From contig JAZHRO010000003.1 in assembly GCA_037157565.1 (NCBI GenBank), positions 66,714,501 through 66,778,500 on the forward strand: a stretch of 64,000 nucleotides of DNA. The letters are read 5' to 3'. This stretch comes from Thalassia testudinum (Eukaryota; Streptophyta; Magnoliopsida; Alismatales; Hydrocharitaceae). Below, piece by piece: positions 1 to 11,770 of the stretch. A program made the translations under genes and the position numbers. A model generated the notes under the pieces. The model saw only the letters and a program-made list of their open reading frames with translations. It was not told the DNA's origin and made no database searches. How positions within the stretch are numbered: the first letter of the stretch is position 1; each line of letters begins with the position of its first letter.

Positions 1-133
1 GCCTCCCTGTGTTCGACCCAGGATTTCCATTCCAGTATAAATTTTTTTTGTTGAACACGAGTTCTTCGGTTTAATACTATGATGACAGGTTTTCAAAATC
101 AAACATGTTAGTGTTGCAACCCGACGTTCAACA
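1..133 (+). repeat. LTR 3'-end fragment, B-like family
   Basis: These bases match the last part of the B-element LTR (16518-16650), including the block beginning GCCTCCCTGTGTTCGACCC, the phrase TTGTTGAACACGA and the terminal TTCAACA. The match stops at 133, and the following bases align instead with the leader of element H near 62950. I read this as the end of an LTR, solo or the 3' LTR of an element starting left of the window, inserted into the F leader. The TSD cannot be tested because the left end is missing. Confidence 0.75.
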
Positions 134-590
134 CACCTCAATTCAGGATTAAAATTTGGTAGACTTAAGAGGTCAACTTGTTCATTCTAATCTACTTGGA
201 TCCACAGTGACAAGGATGGTTGGGTGGGGGAAACCCTGTAATGCATGGGGATGCTCTACTTTGTAGGGGTCTTTGTGGGATTCTCCCTTCCTGGCTGCCC
301 AAGTATTTCTTCGGTGGACGACTTTTTGATCAAGAGGTATCATCTGCCTCGAACCTCCTTAATCATCCAAAGGTTTCTTGGGTGCCTTGTTTGGGTCCAT
401 CACATATTCTATCCCTTAACTGGTTCCTTAGTGCATGTTTTGGTGGAGGTCATTAAGACCACCCTTGAGTCCTCCATTAGCTATTCGTTCCTATTGAGGC
501 CAAGCCTTGAATCACTTATTTGTGCTACCTCCTGGCCAGATTGATATCTCTTCTGATTCATCTGAGCCTAGATCTCCTTTATCCATAGCC
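134..590 (+). other. Element F: 5' leader remnant before gag
   Basis: Non-coding leader of the old + strand element F. It aligns with 62950-63260 in H: both contain a GTGACAAGGA phrase, then GGTGGGGGAAACCCTGTAA, GTAGGGGTCTTT and a run ending in CATCCAAA. No credible ORF is present. The 5' LTR and PBS of F are not in the window. Confidence 0.6.
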
Positions 591-837
591 ATGGAACACC
601 AAGGAGAAGAAGAAAACAATCTCCAAAATCAGCTTCAGCACCTCAACAATCTTTTCCATGCATTCATGAATCCACTGCAGCTTCCTATAATGCTAGATCA
701 TTACAATCCCACTACAGTAGCAATTCAACCTATAGTTCAAATCCCTGCTGGAGGACATGATACTGAACTCAAGCCCAACATGATTCATGCTATCCCTAAA
801 TTTCATGGGCTAAACTCCGAAGATCCCATCCAGCATG
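591..837 (+). pseudogene. Element F gag, N-terminal part
   Basis: The frame starts at an ATG (MEHQGEEENN...) and runs through HAIPKFHGLNSEDP, the plant Athila/Tat gag motif IPxFHGLxxEDP that opens the capsid-like domain. The frame is cut at codon QHV by element A, whose target duplication is GCATG. It resumes in the same frame at 8225. Gag forms the cytoplasmic virus-like particle. This is only the first ~80 residues, and the element is dead. Confidence 0.75.
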
Positions 838-2366
838 TGATATAGACACATCTATCTGGGTTAAAATGCCTATTTATGAATGTTCCTAGGCTTAGATTTA
901 CATTTCATGTTATAAATATTGCATAACATGCATCATTGTGCATTTAGAGTAGTTGTATATATTTTGTGTTAATTAGGTTCTTTTTATGGTCAGGAGAGGA
1001 GAGGATTTATTTCAGGAACTTGGATGGATGATTAAACCAAATAGATCTGATTAATACGACTATCGGAGTCTAACGCCTCTGAAATCATCTAGATCAGAGT
1101 CCGGTAGCATCACATGAAGCCCGAGGAAGATCAATGGCCAGGGGGCATTGCGACATCCATATGGGATTTGGATGGAAAATCCGACCATATGGATGGATCC
1201 GGAGTGACGATCGCAGTGCGACAGTGTGGGAATCATCCCGATCGGAGCACCGTGGCACCCTCTACATAGGAAAGAAGAATGGGTGGCCCAGGTGGCGCCA
1301 CGTGGGGCCATCTAGGTCGCCCAACATCTGCTAGCAGCAGCAGTGCATGTGCACAGCCGCAGCCGCGTGCAGTGCACGTGCACAGCCACAGCCATGCGCA
1401 GCGTACCGCGCACAGCAGCAGCACAGCGTATGCCGCGCGCACACGCACAAGGCACGTGATGCGTGAAAGCGGAGTGAACTAGCAGGCCGGGTGCTAGCGG
1501 GACAGGTGCGGATCTTCAGCGACGCACCTTTAGTAACGCTTGCAGCTGTCACTAATGGTCAGTGCACACCAACAAGTGGATTTGAAGGGCGGATCTTCAA
1601 CGATAGCTACTGTGACGTTTATGGACGTCAGTAATGACCCAAAAGCGAATTTGTTCTTCCTCCTCCACTATAGAAGGACCTACCCACCACCATTCCAAAC
1701 CATCTCTTCCTTTCTTCCTCTCACCACCTCCAAGGCTCTAGAGTGAGCTTGTTCCAAGGCTGGGATGCTCCTCTAGAGTAAAACCAAATAGTTTTCCATC
1801 CTCTCACCCCCCTTCATGGAGCATCCCGTGGCTGTCCTCTCACCGCCCTTCAGGAAGAAGATCCTCGCCGTGACGTCGTCCTTCCCCATCCTCTATCCTC
1901 CAGCTCCGTTCTCCTTCGTCTCACTGCTCACCACCTTCCTCCAGGCGACGTCAGAGCGAGTCGTCCTCCGAGCAATCGTCGAGGGGGATTTCTCTCACCT
2001 CATTCTATCTTTTTATGCTTTCATAGTGTAGATTTTTCTTGCTTTCGTAGTGTAACAAACAATTCTTGATGAATAGTTGATTGTTTCTCTCTCTTTTTAT
2101 ATTTACAAGTAGATTAGCTAGATAAGCATTTGTCGATCTGATCTCTTGCTTCCTTAAAATACCAAAAAAATTAGAAAAGATAAAAGTGACCAAGAACAAA
2201 TAAAATCAAAGTGCGATTTTCAATAAAGTAAACGTCGCCTCCCTGTGTTCGACCCATGACTCCCTTGGAGTTTTGGTATAAATTTTATTTGATCAACGTG
2301 TTTTGCAACTATGGCGATGGGTTACTTGTTACCTCGATTTCTAACATGTGAAACACGACATGACCA
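838..2366 (+). repeat. Element A 5' LTR
   Basis: Starts TGATATAGACAC and ends GACATGACCA, followed by the PBS. It carries the CTTTAGTRAC/GTCACTAA hairpin at 1527-1558 and a degenerate TATA-like site (CTATAGAAGG) near 1668, before a pyrimidine-rich R/U5 section. About 60 bp longer than its partner, partly from extra alternating GC/CA sequence near 1340-1450. Confidence 0.9.
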
Positions 2367-2369
2367 TTT

Positions 2370-2387
2370 TGGCACCGTTGCCGGGGA
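2370..2387 (+). other. Element A primer-binding site (tRNA-Asp type)
   Basis: TGGCACCGTTGCCGGGGA, one transition away from the complement of the plant tRNA-Asp 3' end. It lies three bases after the 5' LTR, as expected for minus-strand priming. Confidence 0.88.
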
Positions 2388-3627
2388 GGTAACAGAATTT
2401 ACTTTATTGTTTATTGTGTTTCTTTGCATTTACATAGCATTAGCCCTACTTGTCTTTGATCTATTGTCTTGCAGGTACCCTAGCATGGAGATCCAAGTGC
2501 GGTAGACTGGAGTAAAGTGCGGGTAGAGTGTTTTGTAAGTGTCCCCCACACTAGCCCCACCTTAGTTTTCATTCCATAACCGAATAACTCAAACCCAAAT
2601 CAACTTGGGTGCTTTTTATGAACCCTATGATAGATTTCGTTGTTTATTTTCCACCTCCACTCACCTCGCCATCCACATAAATAAAACTAAAAAAATAAAA
2701 AGAGTGTTATCTAATTGTGGGATTTTCTATAAGCTACACACTTGACACCCACACTTCTCACCCTAAGGCGCATAATCACATCGATTCTAGCACTTAACCA
2801 GGATCTGACCTGTGGACCCGGTACACTTAATTCAACACGCAAATAAGTGAGTAGAAATCTGAATAGGTCAAAAATTTCTGTGTGCCCTAACTAAGTGGTA
2901 CAATAGGCCAATTGATTGAACTATTTGTGCCACACCACTTAAGATAAAAGCGATTCATCAAGTAGCTTGCCACTTAGGGTTGATTCTTAGGGCTGAACCA
3001 GGCACTCCACATTTCTTTCTTTGATTTCTAAAGGAATATATCATCACCAGTGATTGCAAAACTTGGAGTGTTTTCCTAAACTTGATTGAATATACCTAAG
3101 ATTAAACCCTAAAAGCTACTAAACAAGGTTGAACTCTAAAAGACACATCATCAAATAACCTTGTTTGCAAACCTTGGTTGTGCACACACACACATTTTAA
3201 CTGATCATTAAGGGCACAACCCATCTAAAGGGCCCATCACATTCCTAAAGCACCATTGTCCCAAGTCTAACTAAAATTGATTAGACGTTGGCCCTAAGGA
3301 CTGGTTCACTCGTCGGGATCCAGATTGAGATTGTTCATGATTAACCTACTTATACTAGTCAATTTGATGTCTAGCTAGGGGAGTAGAGTCAAACGACCAT
3401 GGCTGGGGGGTACACTAGGAACCGGAGGCGTAAGCCAACCGAAGAGCCTTCTCCCCAGTCCCTCCTTCTAATTGGTTGGATTGCCTGGACATAAGTAGAG
3501 TAAATCATCTATAATCTTAGGATAGATTCTGAGAGTCTGTAGACTTTAGGCTACCCAAACTAAGCACAGGCTTGTATTTTTGTATTGCGAGGCTCCTTTC
3601 TCTTCTGATTTCCCTCCTTACTTCACC
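2388..3627 (+). other. Element A leader with mini-exon and conserved module
   Basis: Non-coding leader. 2475-2534 is a 60-nt block between a 3' splice-like TCTTGCAG and a 5' splice-like TTTT/GTAAGT, also present in B and E. 3371-3465 is the conserved module around AGTCAAACGACC, shared with B, C and D. The acceptor used in B (TTGTATTGCAG) reads TTGTATTGCGAG here and is probably dead. AT-rich elsewhere, with no ORF. Confidence 0.6.
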
Positions 3628-5124
3628 ATGTACACTTCGACATCCTACAAACATTTCACATCCTATCCTCCTACCACCACTTATCCCCAAGATGATTACT
3701 ATCCTAACTTGACTTGTAATTACCCATCCACTAGCCGGGATGACTTTGATTGGGGATATGAATCTTGACCTCAGGGTCTAGGGCCTAACCCTGGACGACA
3801 AGACTATGATTATTATCCTTCCTAGAGCTATAATGATTATGGATCCCCATCCTTTGATGACCAAACCAACCCGATCTACAATCAGGAAGGATAGCATGAT
3901 TATAACACCTACCCTCCCAGTATTCCACTGAATATAGGTCGCCACCGTCCTTTGAACAGCCTAGAATGACCTACTTTTAGGGAGGGACCCGAGAACCTCA
4001 ACATCTTGACTCCCCTAGTTTTAACCTGAACCCACCCAAACCTGAACCTAACCAGTCGATTCAGGTGAACCAGATCCAGGATAGGGTGTTGGCTAATTTG
4101 AGGAACACAATACAATCTTTAGAAGCTCAGCCAACACCATGCACTGAAGCACTAGAGCCTATGATCAAAATGATTGATAAACTTAATAGTTCTCTATTGG
4201 ATTTGCTCCAAAGTGTTAGGGATAGGGACTTGGGTGAGTTTCTTTTTTGGCAATTGCCGAGGTTGAGGATGAAATTTGTGGTTGCACTAGTCAAATCTTG
4301 GGATGATTCTCAAGATGAACCCCCTTCAGGAGAGCCAATGTCTGAACCCGCAAAGGCGCCTGTCGGGGGGGATACATTTTCTAAGACCTAGGGATGACCA
4401 GGATGGGCTAGAGCAATCATTTGAGGATGAACTGATTGATTCACCCGAGATCCCTGAGCCAGGGAGCGAGGAAAAATATGTCTCCGGGGACCATAAAATG
4501 ACATATGATTTTGAGACATATATGAATGAGGATCATCAATTCTTTGACTCTGAGGGTGAAGAATCTTTAGGTGAAGTCTCACTTGATCATAAGGGAAATG
4601 ATTTTAGTAAGACAAATGAGCATGAGGAATCTGATGAGCCATTTGATAGCCCGTTCATTGAAGATTTGGATTCGGTTGGGGTTAACTTGGAGGATCCGAA
4701 TATTGATGATTCAATCAGTGACCCCAGTCCTCATCTGCACCTTGAAGAGATGACTTTTGAGATCCTTATGCCTAAGTCAATCTTGATTCAGCCACAATTT
4801 TTGGACTTGGGAGAATCATATGGGGTGAATAATATGCTAGTGGTCCCAAAGCCTAAGCCCTTGTTGTTGGAGGATAGAATTGTTGAAATAAAGATTTGGG
4901 AGGATAATTCTGAGGGAAGTTTGATTTTGGATCTAAGGGTACCTATTGACTTAAAACCATCTACTTTCTACCAGGACCCTTACGATATCATTCACGTGCA
5001 ACCCAAGCTCGAAATAACTGATTATTTTTCTGAGCTAGATGTTAAGTGGACAACCGCACCTATTGAACCATCTTTACCCGTTGTCCAACACTTTGGTCTT
5101 GGGTTGCACACCACTAAACTATAG
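3628..5124 (+). pseudogene. Element A unknown ORF, decayed copy of the B protein
   Basis: Homolog of the intact B ORF. The first part (MYTSTSYKHF...) is Tyr/Pro/Ser-rich and hits a TGA at 3766 plus further stops. A middle segment at 4065-4390 keeps VLANLRNTIQSLE and LEPMIKMIDKLN, predicted helical. A frame change near 4390 leads to the acidic segment (SPEIPEPGSEEKYVS, KSILIQPQFLDL), which ends at a stop after HFGLGLHTTKL. Beyond it, translated similarity to B continues (GMGLHHNLIH) as far as about 5330. No gag, zinc-knuckle or enzyme motif is visible. The function is unknown. Confidence 0.7.
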
Positions 5125-6720
5125 GCCTGGCCCCACAAACACAACAACCTTCGGTTCTAGGTGATTTTCATCTAGAACATGAGAGCCACTCGACCCTCGG
5201 GCATGGGTCTGCACCATAATCTCATCCACGCCTGTGAACATCTTCTATTGGCAGGTTTCAGGATCAATATTTTTATTTTGATTCTGAACTGCACTTGTGA
5301 ATTCTCAATCTCTTCTTTGTATGTATGCTATGCCTAGCTGAAGGCATTAAACTTAGCACGTGTGTATACACCCTTCTCTCTGCGAAGCTGACCAGATTTT
5401 CATGACACTCAGGTGATGTTTTGTTTACTCTACCCTTTTCATGTCTTTATTTTTACAATGAGGATGTTGCATCATTTAGTCATGGGGAGGTGGATAATCA
5501 ATTCCTGAAATCATTATGTTAACTCCATAGAATTTCTTTTAGTTTCCTATAAAATTAAAAGAAAAATTGAAAATTAAAAGAAAAGAAAGAAAGAAATTAG
5601 GAAAAGAAAACTTGGGCATTTGGAAATTATTAACTTTAGGAAATGATACAAGAGGACCTAAACACTTAGACTCTTGAGGTCTTCGGGCTTAATTAGCTCG
5701 GGTGTCCACTCGAATGTAGACTGTCTCGAGTCCTCGCCAATTCAATTTCATTTTAAGTTGGTAAATAAATTGGGATGATAAGTATAGGACTTATCAACTC
5801 GCCCTCTGATTTACAGGGATTTTAAGGCTAAGCATCTACACACTATTCGCACTGACTCACCTTCCGATGGTTTTTACGGAAATTGGGAAGCTAATGGACC
5901 GACATGGGTGGTTTGGCTGGCAAGTTGTCGGTTGTAATAGCTCATCGGTTGGTTGTCCAGAGCCCAACCACAAGACCATTTTCGTTGTATTGCCTTTAGG
6001 TAAATCTTAGATCAGGGAAGTCACCTACTTAAAAAGAAAAAATGAAAAAAAAAGAAACACCCAAAAATAAAAAAATAGGAAAAGGAGAAAATAAAAAAAG
6101 AAAATAATAAAGCCACACTTCACTGCACGAGTCTGGCTGGCAAGTGGTCGTGGGTAATAGCCCATTGGCTGGTTGTCCAGAGCCCAGGTCATAAAAATGC
6201 ACAATAATTCCCAAGAAATGTTGTGAAGAAGCGGGGAAGTAGAATAAACTGGAGAGATATACACTGGGTTCGCCCTTGTGTTGACCGCATAAATAAAAGA
6301 AGTAGGGAGAAAGCTACCAATCGTAAAGATAAACCTTTAGGCAAGGTCCCCTATGGTCGTGGAAACTTGAAGTCCATCTTAACGGCCGTTTTGTGAGTCT
6401 ATCACTTTTTCACAAAGATGCTTAGTACTTAGAGTCCTTTTCGAGTCTTGGGTGGGTCGGGTAGCCGTAAAAAGTTATCCTGGAACTCTCAAACTCGAAA
6501 AGTACAAAAAAATTAGAAAAGAAGAAAAATAAAAAAATGTATCTTCCCTTTTCAAATAAGGTGAGGACTTGGGCGGTCTGCATTCTGGCAGACACCCGGG
6601 TATTGTTTAGTCTTCGTAGTTTAGAACCTTAGTTGAAATTTTCTATTGTTAGTAAATGACTTAGGCCTAAGCGATCTAATCCTAATTTTGATTTTATACA
6701 AATTATGTTGTTTAATTTTT
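5125..6720 (+). other. Element A 3' non-coding region
   Basis: Holds, in order: the post-ORF motif AGCTGAAGGCATTAAACTTA (~5337); the ATGAGGATGTTGCATC...CATGGGGAGG motif (5456-5492); three A-rich tracts (~5555-5600, 6029-6112, 6505-6540); and two copies of a ~55-nt repeat starting GGCTGGCAAG (5914-5968 and 6134-6188). The same order is seen in B and E. No ORF. Confidence 0.65.
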
Positions 6721-6751
6721 CTAGGGACTAGCAAAAATAGGCATGGGGGTA
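6721..6751 (+). other. Element A 3' polypurine tract region
   Basis: CTAGGGACTAGCAAAAATAG followed by GCATGGGGGTA, directly abutting the 3' LTR. The G-run is the expected plus-strand primer. The CTAGGGACTAGCAAAA prefix recurs in B and D and, diverged, in C, E and F. Confidence 0.8.
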
Positions 6752-8219
6752 CGATATAGACACATCTATCTAGGTTAAAATGCCTATTCATGCATGTTCC
6801 TATGCTTAGATTTGCATTTCATGCTATAAATATTGCATGACATGCATCATTGTGCATTTAGAGTAGTTGTATATATTTTGTGTTAATTAGGTTCTTTTTA
6901 TGGTCAGGAAAGGAGAGGATTTATTTCAGGGCCTCGGATGGACGATCAGACCATACAGATCTAATTAATACGACAATCGGAGTCTAACGCCTCCGAAATC
7001 TCCAAGATCGGAGTCCCGTAGCATCACATGAAGCCCGAGGAAGATCAATGACCAGGGGGCAATGTGACATCCATACAGGTTTCGGATGGAAAATCCGACC
7101 GTACGGATGGATCCGGAGCGACGATTGCAGTCTGACAGTGTGGGAATCATCCCGATCGGAGCACCGTGGCACCCTCTACAAAAGAAAGAAGAATGGGCGG
7201 CCCAGGTGGTGCCACATGGCACCATCTAGGTCACCCAACGTCGGCCAGCAGCAGTAGCGCACGCACACAGCCGCAGCCACACGTAGTGCACCCACACAAG
7301 GAGCATGATGTGCGCAAGCGGAGCGAGCTAGTGGGGTGGGTGCCAGCGGGGCGGGTGCGGATCTACGGTGACTCACCTTTAGTGACGCTTGCAGCTGTCA
7401 CTAATGGCCAGCGCATGCCAGCAAGTGGATTTGAAGTGTGGATCTTCAGCGACAGCTGCAGCGACGTTTATGGACGTCAGTAATGACCCAGAAGCGAATT
7501 TGTTCTTCCTCCACTATAATGGACCTACCCACCACCATTCGAAACCATCTCTTCCTTTCTTCCTCTCACCACCTCCAAGGCTTTAGAGAGAGCTTGTCCC
7601 AAGGCCAGGATGCTCCTCTAGAGTAAAACAAAATAGTTTTCCATCCTCTCACCCCCCTTCGTGGAGCATCCCGTTGCCATCCTCTCACCGCTCTTCGGGA
7701 AGAAGATCCTCGCCGCGATGTCGTCCTTCCCCATCCTCTGTCCTCCGGCTCCATTCTCCTTCGTCTCACTCCTCACCACCTTCCTCCAGGTGACGTCAGA
7801 GCGAGTCCTCCTCCGAGCAACCGTCGAGGGGGATTTATCTCACCTCATTCTATCTTTTTATGCTTTCATAGTGTAGATTTTTCCTGCTTTCGTAGTGTAA
7901 CAAACAATTCTTGTTGAATACATTATTGTTTCTCTCTCTCTCTCTCTTTCTATATTTGCAAGTAGATTGGCTAGATAAGCATTTGTCGATCTGATCTTTT
8001 GCTTCCTCAAAATACCAAAAAAATTAGAAAAGATAAAAATGACCAAGACCTAATAAAATCTAAGCGCGATTTTCAGTAAAGTAAACGTCGCCTCCCTGTG
8101 TTCGACCCAGGACTCCCTTAGAGTTTTGGTATAAATTTTATTTGATCGACGTTTTTTGCAACTACAACGATGGGTTACTTGTAAGCTCGATTTCTAACAT
8201 GCGAAACATGACACGACCA
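6752..8219 (+). repeat. Element A 3' LTR
   Basis: Starts CGATATAGACAC (TG mutated to CG) and ends GACACGACCA, followed by the GCATG target duplication. The hairpin is at 7376-7407 and a TATA-like CTATAATGG at 7514-7522. Confidence 0.9.
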
Positions 8220-8224
8220 GCATG

Positions 8225-8813
8225 TCAAACAACTTAAGCATCTGACCCAGACCTTTGGGAATGCTGCTCAAGATCAAGACATCCTGCTAATGAGGATGTT
8301 TTCTTTCTCCCTCATGGACAAGCTGCCCACTGGTACCAAACCCTAACTTGTCCGATCAACACAAGGGCTGAACTTCAATGGGAATTTCTGAAGAAGCTTT
8401 TTCCCGTTTGTCGGAAAAATTCTTTGTGGCACTAGGTCACACACTTTACTCAGAACATGGGAGAACCACTTCATGAGGACGGGATTGCATTTAGGATCGC
8501 ATAAGAAAATGCCCCATCACAGAGTTCCTAAATGGGAACAAGTCCAATCTTTTTACCAGGGACTCTATGAAGATACCAGATTATTTGTCATTGCGACTTG
8601 TGGGGGCAACATGATGGGTCAACATGAGGACACTGGGTGGGAGATCCTGGAGAATATGTGCGAGAACTCCATCGATAATGAATCCATGGGCATGTTCAAC
8701 AGGACAACTGCCTGTGCATTGACGAACACCCGAGGGGCACATGAAACCCAAGGTTTGTCCATACCCATCAATCTGGAACTAGTGGCTAGTCGCCAGGATA
8801 AGGTTTCGATTAT
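8225..8813 (+). pseudogene. Element F gag, central part
   Basis: Continues the gag frame broken at 837 (KQLKHLTQTFGNAA, LMRMFSFSLMDK), then the Athila gag block PHHRVPKWEQVQSFYQGL and CGGNMM. It carries a stop near 8344 and frame changes around 8400-8450. It ends at the ATTAT target site of solo LTR G. Related blocks in C (PHHEIPQWQLVQIFYHGL) and E (PHHEVPKWQLL) support the call. Confidence 0.8.
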
Positions 8814-10933
8814 TGATACGGATTTTACGTGGTTTGTAAAATACGTCATTGTAATGTGTAAAATCGATCAACTCTTATATTTATAAAACCTAGATAGGGA
8901 AGCATATGGGGTCGTCCAAGGAGGCAATATGTTTGCAAAATTAAATCTCTTGCTTCAAAATGGAAATCAACTTTATTTTTGGTGTTTTTGAGAATATAAT
9001 TTTTATGGTTTTCAAATAACGACGAATACGTGAATTGTTGGCGGGAAAGATGCTAACACCTACAAGCTTACCTTATAGTGACAAAAAATAACCTCTCCCT
9101 AAGGTCACTTTAGGCAAGTGGAGTAGTGTAATTAGGGGAAGGGAGTGAAAAGTGCTAAGAACAAGGAAAGCAAATGAAAAGAAACTAATAAGAAAAGGCA
9201 ACTTTAATAGATGAGCAAAAAGTGCTTTACACAAAACCCTAGTAAAGGAAAGCTTCTACTACTAGAATTTAAAGTACAAAATAAAGAAACACATCCTCTG
9301 AGAAATGGTGAAGGGGGGAGGCTCCTTGCTTCAAGCTCAGTGGTGTTGCCTTCCTAGGAAAGCCCACAAAGAGGGGGCATGCCTTATTCTCCTCTAAGGT
9401 GGATGGCACCACCTTCAAGTCTCCTCGAATGCCTAGCCATCCTCCTTCAATGGAATGCTACTCCTCCTTGGCGAAGCACAAGGAAGAAGAGAGAAGCGGA
9501 AGAAGGCACCAAGGGGGCTGGTAGAATGCCCCCTTAATCTTCTTCTCCTCTTCTCCTTCCTTGGCTGTGAGTAGGGTGGAATTTAAACTAATGGAGGATG
9601 AGTTATGATGGTGGTTAAGGGGGCTATATATAAGGTTTAGGAGGGGAGGGGTTGGTGTGGACACATTTAGGGCTAGGATGGGCTTACAAGGTGGTTAAGG
9701 GTGGTTATAATGATCAAATGGAGGGGGGGCTATTCGGCACCACCTAAAGAGGTGGCCAAAGCACACCTAAAAGTGCCGCCACTTTTGGCTTCTAGAAGGA
9801 CGTGTTTTGGCACAATGAATCAAGGGTGTAGATGGGTTGGTTGGTGAAGTGTAGGGTGGTGATTGGAGGTCATTTTGGTGCCAAAAGAAGGGGGTTCTAG
9901 AAGGGTTAGTTGGTGACAAAATAGGTGTCTTTTGGTTGTGGTTGAGGGTGAAAGGGTGGCTAGGTGGTGGCACCAACTTGGAGTAGGGTGGAGCTAGCTT
10001 AGGTAAGCTTAGGTAGGGTTTAGTTGGTGAAGCTAGTTAGGTAGGGTTTTAGGGTAATGGATTGCCAAGGGAGCTGGAGTTTAGCATAGCTAGTTGTAGA
10101 GTAGAGGAGGAGGTAGTTTCAGCTTGGGTTTGATGGGAGGAGATGGACAAAAGAAGTCTGGAGCTGGCAACTACTGAAGGTGGTGGCATGGATCTACTTT
10201 AGCTAGCTTAGCTTGCTAGTTCTTTTCTAGCTACTAACCCAAGCTAAAGTAAGCTGGCCTTTGCTGAAAGGAGCCGAGGTGAGCTGGGTCTGATGCACCT
10301 AGGGAGGACCTAGCTGGTTGGGGTAGCTAAGGTATCTTAAGTCAACTAAGTTGAGCTAAGCTGAGTCCTCGGGAGTTGGACTTGAGCTTGTTGATCTAAG
10401 ATGAAGTCATCTTCAGCTAGCTGGAGTTGAGTAGAGCTAGATGTAGTTGGTCTTGAGCTAAGGTGAACTCCAGTCAAATTAGTGAGCTAGCTAGAGCTCC
10501 TAGTGAACTGATGGTAGCTGAGATGAGCTATACTTAGCTAAGTTGAGCTGGATCTGAGCTAACTTGAGCTAAGGTTGGCTAAGATTAGCTCTCTTAAGCT
10601 GCCATTTAGCTGAGACGAGCTAAATGGATCTAGGATGAGCTAACCCTAGTTCAAGTTGGTTGGATTCTAGCTATGGCGAGCTGGATCAAGCTGAGTTCCA
10701 GTGAGTTTGAGCTTCTCCTTCACTAGTTGCCTTCCTGAGTGCTAGGGTTCTAGGGATCTGACAATCTTGTTATCCCTAACACTCACAAAAACACATCAAA
10801 AACACAATAAAAAATGAAATGCATGCGTAACCTAATTAAAGCCTAAATGCAGCCAAAAAAGCATTTGCGGAGCAAAATCCTTAATGCTAGGTTTCTTTTA
10901 ATGCATAAGAATGATGATAAACTGTATTTATCA
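8814..10933 (-). repeat. Solo LTR G, same family as element C
   Basis: One full LTR on the minus strand. On that strand it starts TGATAAATACAGTTTATCAT and ends CCGTATCA. Flanking 5-bp duplications ATTAT lie at 8809-8813 and 10934-10938. No internal region remains, so it is a solo LTR left by LTR-LTR recombination. It shares with the C LTR the AGCT-rich tract (~10000-10720), the TTGGYGCCAA-type sites (~9740-9890), a TATA-like TTATATATAG near 9622-9634 and the GTCGTCCAAGGAGGCA phrase near its end. Confidence 0.92.
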
Positions 10934-10938
10934 ATTAT

Positions 10939-11770
10939 CAAAAAAGAATGATGATAACAATTACAGAGAGCCACCTCAGCACACCAAAACCCATTTGCAC
11001 AACCACCCTCTGGCAGGGAGGCTATGCATAACATCTATCACCACTCTTCCCAGGGGATGGACTCATATCCACGCCCATCTGATCCTGGTTTTGGAGGTCA
11101 CTCCGAAACTTCCTACTCTAGTTGGGGGAACTCTGAACCCTCATATTTTAACTTCCCTGGGGTGCCTCAGACCTGCGAGGACCTCAATGCCATCCAAAAT
11201 GATCCATTCTCAAACACTTATATTCTTGGATGGCATAATCATCGCAATTTTGCGTGGTCTGGGAACAATCAAAATCCAATATCTCAATTCCAGCCTCGAC
11301 CACAAGCTCCACGACCATATAATCCTACTCAGCCTAGGCCTAATCTGAATTATCAATCCGAGCTGACATGAGAAGATCAAATGCCTCTAATCCTTCAAAC
11401 ACTGGCTGACATTCAAAAGATGAATGCAGCTATGCAGAAACAGCATAATGATGAGATCACAGAGGTTCGTAATCTGCTCGCACAGATGACAAATTCTTGC
11501 CAACCTAGTGCACTTACTTCACAATCTCAGCCGAATTCGAATAAGATGCCAAACCAGACGTGCGTTATTAACCTGAATCAAGGCCAAGTACATTATGTTT
11601 ATCAGGCCCCTTCTGCCCCATCACCTAACGAGATGGAGGCTTCAACATCATACCTGGGACATATCAGCAGCAACCACCACTTCTTCCTACTCCAAACCAA
11701 AACTAGGCAGGAATAAATTCTACTACCACCCGTAGTGTTAAGAGAACTAAGGATCCACCTTGTCCGAGCC
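10939..11770 (+). pseudogene. Element F gag, C-terminal part
   Basis: Resumes after the solo LTR. It encodes a Pro/Gln/Asn/Tyr-rich segment (TYILGWHNHRNFAWS) typical of the Athila gag C-terminus; E has the equivalent TYNSGWRNHLHFSWK. A short coiled-coil-like stretch follows (LADIQKMNAAMQKQ). Several stops. No CCHC zinc knuckle is visible. Confidence 0.72.

Larger units (their letters stand above)
838..8219 (+). mobile_element. Element A: non-autonomous LTR retrotransposon
   Basis: Complete 7.4-kb element: LTRs 838-2366 and 6752-8219, PBS at 2370, PPT at 6721, and a perfect 5-bp target duplication GCATG at 833-837 and 8220-8224. No gag, protease, RT, RNase H or integrase homology is visible. 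The only coding remnant is a decayed ORF of unknown function (3628-5124), homologous to the intact ORF of B. A hand comparison of the first ~340 LTR bases gives roughly 8% differences, so A is old. LTR and UTR modules are shared with B and E. It lies inside the gag of F. Confidence 0.93.

Noticed and set aside
8473..8886. 137-codon frame as an independent gene
   Set aside because: It is F gag running into the solo LTR G; the last ~25 codons are read from LTR sequence.
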